DNA from: Paracamarosporium sp. OC-R06-R3
Lineage: Eukaryota; Ascomycota; Dothideomycetes; Pleosporales; Didymosphaeriaceae
Reading direction: 5' to 3'
NCBI GenBank assembly: GCA_019828545.1
Contig: JACVRA010000258.1
Coordinates: 1-64,000 of the forward strand
Length of the DNA stretch: 64,000 nucleotides
How positions within the stretch are numbered: the first letter of the stretch is position 1; the number at the start of each line of letters is the position of its first letter. This document shows positions 59,361-64,000 of this stretch, piece by piece. The position numbers and the translations under genes are program-made. The notes beneath the pieces were generated by a model. That model searched no databases, was not told where the DNA came from, and saw only the letters and a list, made by a program, of their open reading frames with translations.

Positions 59361-61850
59361 ATGAAACAACATAGAGCTGAGCGTGAGGCTCTAGTCGCAG
59401 TCCATCAGTTTTGCCCTGACCAGCCCTACGTACAACTTACAGTACCTGATGACGTGGGGTCAGTGACACGAGTCAAATTCTCGGCTTCAAGTCGGGATCA
59501 AGGTATTATTGTTTTCTTACGTTCTTGGACCCTATGTGCAGTATGTTGAGCATAGCTAGGTTGGTCCAGCGGCAACTCGAATGGGCCCTCGTTCACGACC
59601 ATCGATGTGAGCGTTAAGCGACCACCAGGTCGTAACGAACTACGTACCTTCTCGATCTTTACCAACCGCCGTGGTGTACCAGAGTTCAAGGACTATAGGA
59701 CTGTTTGGCACCAACCCGAGTGGCGCAATGCTTTGCAGGCTGGAGACGTGATCCAACTCATTCCTAGAGCTTATTACCCAGCTTGGGTGAATTTTGTGCG
59801 CCAAGCAAGCATTGACATAGAATACGAGCCGGTCGATACTGATGCACCACCTCGTTTGCTACATTATACCAACGATCATTTCTACCTGAAGCCTTTGAGT
59901 AAAGACAGCAAAGAAATTCGAATACTGAAATTACACCCTGGTGAATTTGGCGATCGAATTGAGTGCTCTATGCAGCAAATAAGGCTCGGAACCGAAGAAA
60001 ATTATGATGCGCTGTCTTACTGTTGGGGCAATCTCACAGATCATGTCGAGATAGAGATGGATGCTTCCGATATTGACGGCCCGAAAGCAGTCTTTAGTGT
60101 CTCTCCATCAGTTAGAGATTTCCTCCGACGCATTCGCCACCGAGAGCAATCCTTAGCATTGTGGATTGATCAGATCTGCATTGACCAAAGTAACAAAGAA
60201 GAGCGGGCACAACAGGTCAGCTACATGTCTGAGATCTTTTCAGATGCAAAAGTAGTTCACATCTGGCTCGGTGAGGGAGACCCAGGTGTCCATCAGGGAT
60301 TACGAATTGTGCGTGATCTTTATAACTTCAATACTCGTGCATGTCTTGGAGGCGATGATTGTCAGTGTGATGGGACATCTCACGCACTTTCTCTAAGCTC
60401 AATCGACAAATTGATCGAAACACGAAACGAATCATCATACAAGGGCACTTTTGAGATCTTTCACGAGCACAAAAGACGCTTCTTCACCGAGGAGATTTTC
60501 AAGTCTGCAGGGGGAGTCAATAAAGCGCAACTCTTGAGACTAATGTCAACAGTGTTCGTTAATCCATGGTTTCGGCGGGTTTGGGTATTGCAAGAGGCCC
60601 TTCGAGCGCAGTGTGCCAAAGTGCATTGCGGGCAAGAGATTATACCCTGGGATGAGCTCGTTACTGTAAATTCTTGGTTACGTTCCGATGAGTATCAATA
60701 CCAGCAAATCCATCTCGAACCGCCAGCCACCATGCCATTAATCTGGAACCATCTCAAGTCAGAGCCGACAACTGACCTAATGCAAACGCATGCGCCTGAT
60801 CGGTGTCGTCAGTTGCCAATACTCGACGTGTTTCTCAAAGGATTGGAACTCAAAGCGACTGATCCACGCGACAAGTTATTTTCGCTTTATACTTTTTGTC
60901 AAGATGTCGATCTTACAAAATATTCTTGCTCACAAATTCGACCATCTTATAACAAACCAACATCACGGGTTTTCGCTGACTTTACTCGATGGTGGATTCT
61001 AGAAAATCGTTCTCTTTCCATTTTGTCTGCTATCCATGGGTTGCCAGGAAGATCCTGGGTGCGGACAGATAGCGTTGTTGGCAAATCACCAGTGCAGCCC
61101 ACATGGACTATTAGCAGCGAAGGGAACACGAAGGCAGCGCAAGCAACACTTGATTGCCAATTCACTTTCACAGCGTCTCAAAAAACAAAACCAAACGTAG
61201 AATTGCTAAAACATGGCCGCGACGGAGACCCCGAAACGCTGCTACTCCAAGGTTTTGCGGTTACTGAGATCAAAGAAATAACCTATCTCGACCTAGACAT
61301 TGCATACATCGAAGAGATGGGACCAGAAGAGAAAGCTCTGCTGACCACTTTCGAAAGATTGTTCAATCCATGCACCAAGCATACTTTCTGGAAGTACCAG
61401 GCCGCTAGCGAAAAGACGGATACCGCTGTGACAAATTCGGACTTTCGTTGGGATACGTATGGGCTCAGAGATCATTTCAGGGCTCATTGGGGATATGCAG
61501 GACTTCGTACAGATCCTATGTCAGCCATCCACCCGAAGTCTCTCGAAAGCGTCAACAATGAGACGATTCGAAACCATACGTCGCGCATACCTAAATGTCT
61601 GGATCCCTTTCTTCTCTTGGCGACAAATGGCATGTATGGTCTCTGTCCTTGGACAGCGCAGGCTGGCGACATTATTACAATCCTCGACGGTGGGGCTACC
61701 CCATATCTTCTACGACCGATTGAAAACCGGGGGAACTGCCGTACATTTAAGCTTGTTGGTGAATGTTATGTGCTGGGAATTATGAATGGTGAGTACTTTG
61801 AAGAACAGATAGAAAAAGATCGTGAGCCAGATGTATTTACGCTGATATGA
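59361..61850 (+). CDS. HET-domain protein (heterokaryon incompatibility family)
   Basis: Exons 59361-59502 and 59560-61850, joined by a 57-base intron, give 810 residues. The N-terminal 200 residues contain SSRDQG-WSSGNSNG, NRRGVPEF and IQLIPRAYYPAWVNFVRQA. This is the leader domain often found before HET in Pezizomycotina. The HET domain follows: ENYDALSYCWGN (about 185), LWIDQICIDQSNKEERAQQV and VHIWLGEGD, then RRVWVLQEAL further on. HET proteins can cause cell death after non-self fusion or act in immunity-like responses; the trigger here is unknown. The frame is open throughout, and the C-terminal GEYFEEQIEKDREPDVFTLI segment is the usual ending. Confidence 0.88.
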
Positions 61851-62473
61851 TACGTACGCAACGGCGCCCGGATGGCATGTAGGGCGGCGATGATCTCTGC
61901 CCGCAGATTGTCACAGCCTCAATCCCTTGACTGCTCTCTGGTGATCATTCTGCATGTTTTCAAAGATTGTCAGTCTCTTTCAAATTATGGTAGTTAATTA
62001 TAGACTTATTTGCCCAACGAGAACTGAAGCAAACATTCGACGGAATTAAGGTGAATGAGCATAGCATTGTTTGATCTTAGTCTATTGGTCCGATTTTTGT
62101 GAGCGTCAAGGTCAAGTATCTAGATGCTTATCATCGCTAGTCTCAACCAGAAGCCTAGTCTATCATATCTAATGTGCACGTAATGATTCCATCCCGGCTG
62201 GTTACGAAAGTGCATAATTGTATTTATTCGCCCTTGTATAACGCTTGCTAAAATCCGAATCAATTTTGGTTCGTTCTTTCGGTTGTCGAATCCTGCGCCA
62301 AATCAACAGTTGTCCCTGGAACTTCCTTGAGCTCAGCATCTCACAATGCCTCCCATGCCAACGCTATAGGGGGTTTTATTGAAGTCGTCCAGCTTATTTA
62401 GAGCTGAATGGATCGTCGGCAAAACTACACAAATCAGGTCAACCTCTTTCTTGTCAATGTTGTGTGTATAATC
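61851..62473. other. intergenic between convergent genes
   Basis: Nothing coding or repetitive was recognised. Confidence 0.45.
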
Positions 62474-62656
62474 CTACAAAGTGTTCCCAAGCCCGTCATC
62501 GCAGACAAGCCTGCCCTGCACTTCATTGCATTGGGCTCCATCCAAGACGAATCTTCCTCCAGCAACTTCTTTTGCATCCACGGGTGTGGCAATCGGTGCG
62601 GCAAAGGTGACGGCGAGAAGGGCGATCAACGCCGCGATAAACGAAAATGGCCTCAT
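62474..62656 (-). CDS. small secreted protein, 60 residues
   Basis: The frame has a clear signal peptide (FSFIAALIALLAVTFAAPIA) ending in AAP/IAT, then a short acidic mature part with two cysteines (GAQCNEVQGRLVCDDG) that could form one disulfide. The mature chain would be about 40 residues. No family is recognised. Size, leader and paired Cys resemble effector-like or small secreted proteins of plant-associated fungi. It has no intron. About 100 bases upstream on its own strand the DNA is A/G-rich without a distinct TATA. Confidence 0.6.
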   Translation of the reverse strand: MRPFSFIAALIALLAVTFAAPIATPVDAKEVAGGRFVLDGAQCNEVQGRLVCDDGLGNTL

Positions 62657-63032
62657 GATCAGAATGTAATTTGATCAAAGTCGGACTGAAGATCGAAGTA
62701 AGAAACGAAGTTATCGAAAAGTTGAGAAATTGAGGAGTGTTCGAATGGTATAATTGACTGTGTTGAGGCAGGATGCTGCCTTACAATAGTGAGAATGGTG
62801 GGCTAGCGTGATGTTTGAGGAACAATATCCGAGTCATGTGCACGACTGAAACAAGGATGAAACTATGGCGAGGTCGGTTAGCCTACCTGGCACGTACATG
62901 TGTTTTATCGCTTCTATCCTAGTATTCAGTACACACAACAGAAACATTAATATAGCAAGTCATATACCACAATAAGAGGGTTTTTGCCTAATGAAATGGA
63001 GATGCTAACCCAAACCAACCATCGCCGACTCT
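62657..63032. other. intergenic
   Basis: This is the promoter side of the small secreted protein gene and the 3' flank of the decayed gene to its right. Nothing else is seen. Confidence 0.4.
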
Positions 63033-63585
63033 TTACTCCACACCGCTCTCCCTCGCTAACATCGTCAGTCGCGCATCATACTCAGCCAGTGTCAGCACGT
63101 TGCCGAGATAATTAGAAGGGCCAAAGTGGATGATAGGGCCAGACTCACTTCCACCGTGCTTTTGTTCTCGTTTGGCGGTGCCGTCGACAAATTGGGATAA
63201 CCTTCACAGCTAACGCGATAACAACGTCGCACTCTTTGTAACCATACTGATTATCTGACACACCCCTGTCGCTGCCTATACCTGATTCTTACCAGCCTCT
63301 TCAACCGATATCGGATCCGAAATTGTGTAATTTTCCAAAATATCACAATGGTGATCAGAAAGGAGATTCGAGAATCACTTTTGAAATTCTGGATGTAATC
63401 AACGTAGCTTCGCGTCATCAACTTCTGCTAAGAACAGTCGTAAAGGTCATACTATTAACCTTCATAGCCTTGTCGTCTACTTAATTGTGTTCGTCCTCAC
63501 CTCGCAAGATTGCTGAATTGTTAACTAACGTGCCGTCATCGTCGGGTTAGCCAAAGCTAGATTCGATATCCTTAGTTCCATAGTA
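63033..63585 (-). pseudogene. decayed gene of unrecognised family
   Basis: Protein-like pieces follow one another on the minus strand: PDDDGTLVNNSAILRGEDEH and VDDKAMKVNSMTFTTVL (about 63550-63430), EVDDAKLR-stop-LHPEFQK-stop-FSNLLSDHHCDILENY (about 63420-63330), TISDPISVEEAG, ECDVVIALAVKVIP after an intron-like gap, and finally GTAKREQKHGGSESGP and IIHFGPSNYLGNVLTLAEYD to the stop at 63033. Two TGA codons replace what are probably Arg (CGA) codons, TAA codons interrupt the first piece, and the frame shifts before FVDGTAK. I do not recognise the family. Confidence 0.45.
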
Positions 63586-63588
63586 GTC

Positions 63589-63885
63589 ATGGCTGCGACG
63601 TTATTAGGCTTTTCGGCGAAAGGTATCAAATCTCTGACGGCAAATCTGGTTCCTGAATTGATCCAGGGTTAGTGGTTGACCACTGTCGTTGCCGCGGTTA
63701 TACTTGTCGTCTCTATCATCACTATCCTCTTCTACACTTGCCGTCTACCATGGTTTTCCAAGAATTTTGCCACATTCTTCTTCGGGCCCATGCAAGTCTC
63801 TGGCGTCGAGACTGCTGTTGCGGTTGCCTGTCCGTTTCTCGCAACGGTGGTGATGTTTTCCGCGTCGCACGGCTTCTCAGCTTGA
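63589..63885 (+). pseudogene. small membrane protein frame with an in-frame TAG
   Basis: An ATG at 63589 opens a frame of 27 codons to a TAG at 63670. The same frame continues as WLTTVVAAVILVVSIITILF, then CRLPWFSKNFATFFFG and a second hydrophobic stretch to a stop at 63885, 98 residues if read through. Two hydrophobic segments suggest a small membrane protein. The TAG may be a mutated codon, or an intron may remove it (GT follows CAGG at about 63668), but no matching acceptor was found. It overlaps the 5' end of the decayed minus-strand gene. Confidence 0.35.
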
Positions 63886-64000
63886 AGTTTATCTCGGTTC
63901 GTCTTTACTCTTCTTTTTTCTTTCCAACACAAATTTGAAAGCACTGCGCCTCGTCACAATTATATAATCAGACGAGCTGACTTGGGATGCGACGCAGAAC
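63886..64000. other. window end
   Basis: Only 115 bases remain. No feature was recognised. Confidence 0.4.

Noticed and set aside
1..64000. tRNA or rRNA genes.
   Set aside because: I saw none by eye. A dedicated covariance-model search was not possible, so absence is not proven.

Overview
The window is nuclear DNA of a filamentous ascomycete (Pezizomycotina). Most genes carry introns of about 45 to 80 bases with GT/AG borders. The gene families are typical of that group: a PTH11/SAT4 rhodopsin-like receptor, a UstYa (DUF3328) protein, F-box/ankyrin and HET proteins, several MFS transporters, two P450s and a PKS-NRPS hybrid. The mix resembles plant-associated Dothideomycetes, but the order or genus is inference only.

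Left arm (1-12000): a SAT4/PTH11-like membrane protein, a tiny secreted protein, a UstYa-family oxidase, a monocarboxylate-type MFS carrier, a secreted alpha/beta hydrolase, an F-box/ankyrin protein and a DUF4419 protein. The secreted peptide gene next to UstYa and a transporter could be a small RiPP-type locus; this is speculative.

Middle (12500-28300): a decayed sugar-transporter relic, then a DUF1479 oxygenase, a phytanoyl-CoA-dioxygenase-like enzyme, a zinc-cluster regulator, a P450 and an FHS-type MFS carrier, then a secreted RidA-like protein. The promoters of the DUF1479 gene, the regulator/P450 pair and the MFS carrier share a nearly identical palindrome, TCCGC-N5-GCGGAAATT. This suggests one co-regulated oxidative pathway. 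A related CCG-N7-CGG palindrome lies upstream of the RidA-like gene.

Central conserved block (29400-34700): a cupin protein, a coilin-like acidic nuclear protein and a MetE-C-terminal-like enzyme. These look like ordinary genes. A gene-poor stretch follows.

Biosynthetic cluster (36480-54962): a CYP52-like P450, a trans-acting enoyl reductase, a 14-helix-type MFS exporter and a 3766-residue PKS-NRPS (KS-AT-DH-cMT-KR-ACP-C-A-T-R). The C-methyltransferase motif is degenerate, there is no cis enoyl reductase, and the terminal reductase keeps its Tyr/Lys pair. A reduced, probably unmethylated polyketide joined to one amino acid and released reductively is the simplest reading. No cluster-specific regulator, hydrolase or cyclase is visible.

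Right arm (55000-64000): about six degenerate copies of a tandem repeat of about 155 bp directly behind the PKS-NRPS gene, a short-chain dehydrogenase broken by a TGA, an intact HET-domain gene, another tiny secreted protein, and two decayed genes at the edge. Several of the broken genes have stop codons explainable by C-to-T changes, as expected of repeat-induced point mutation.
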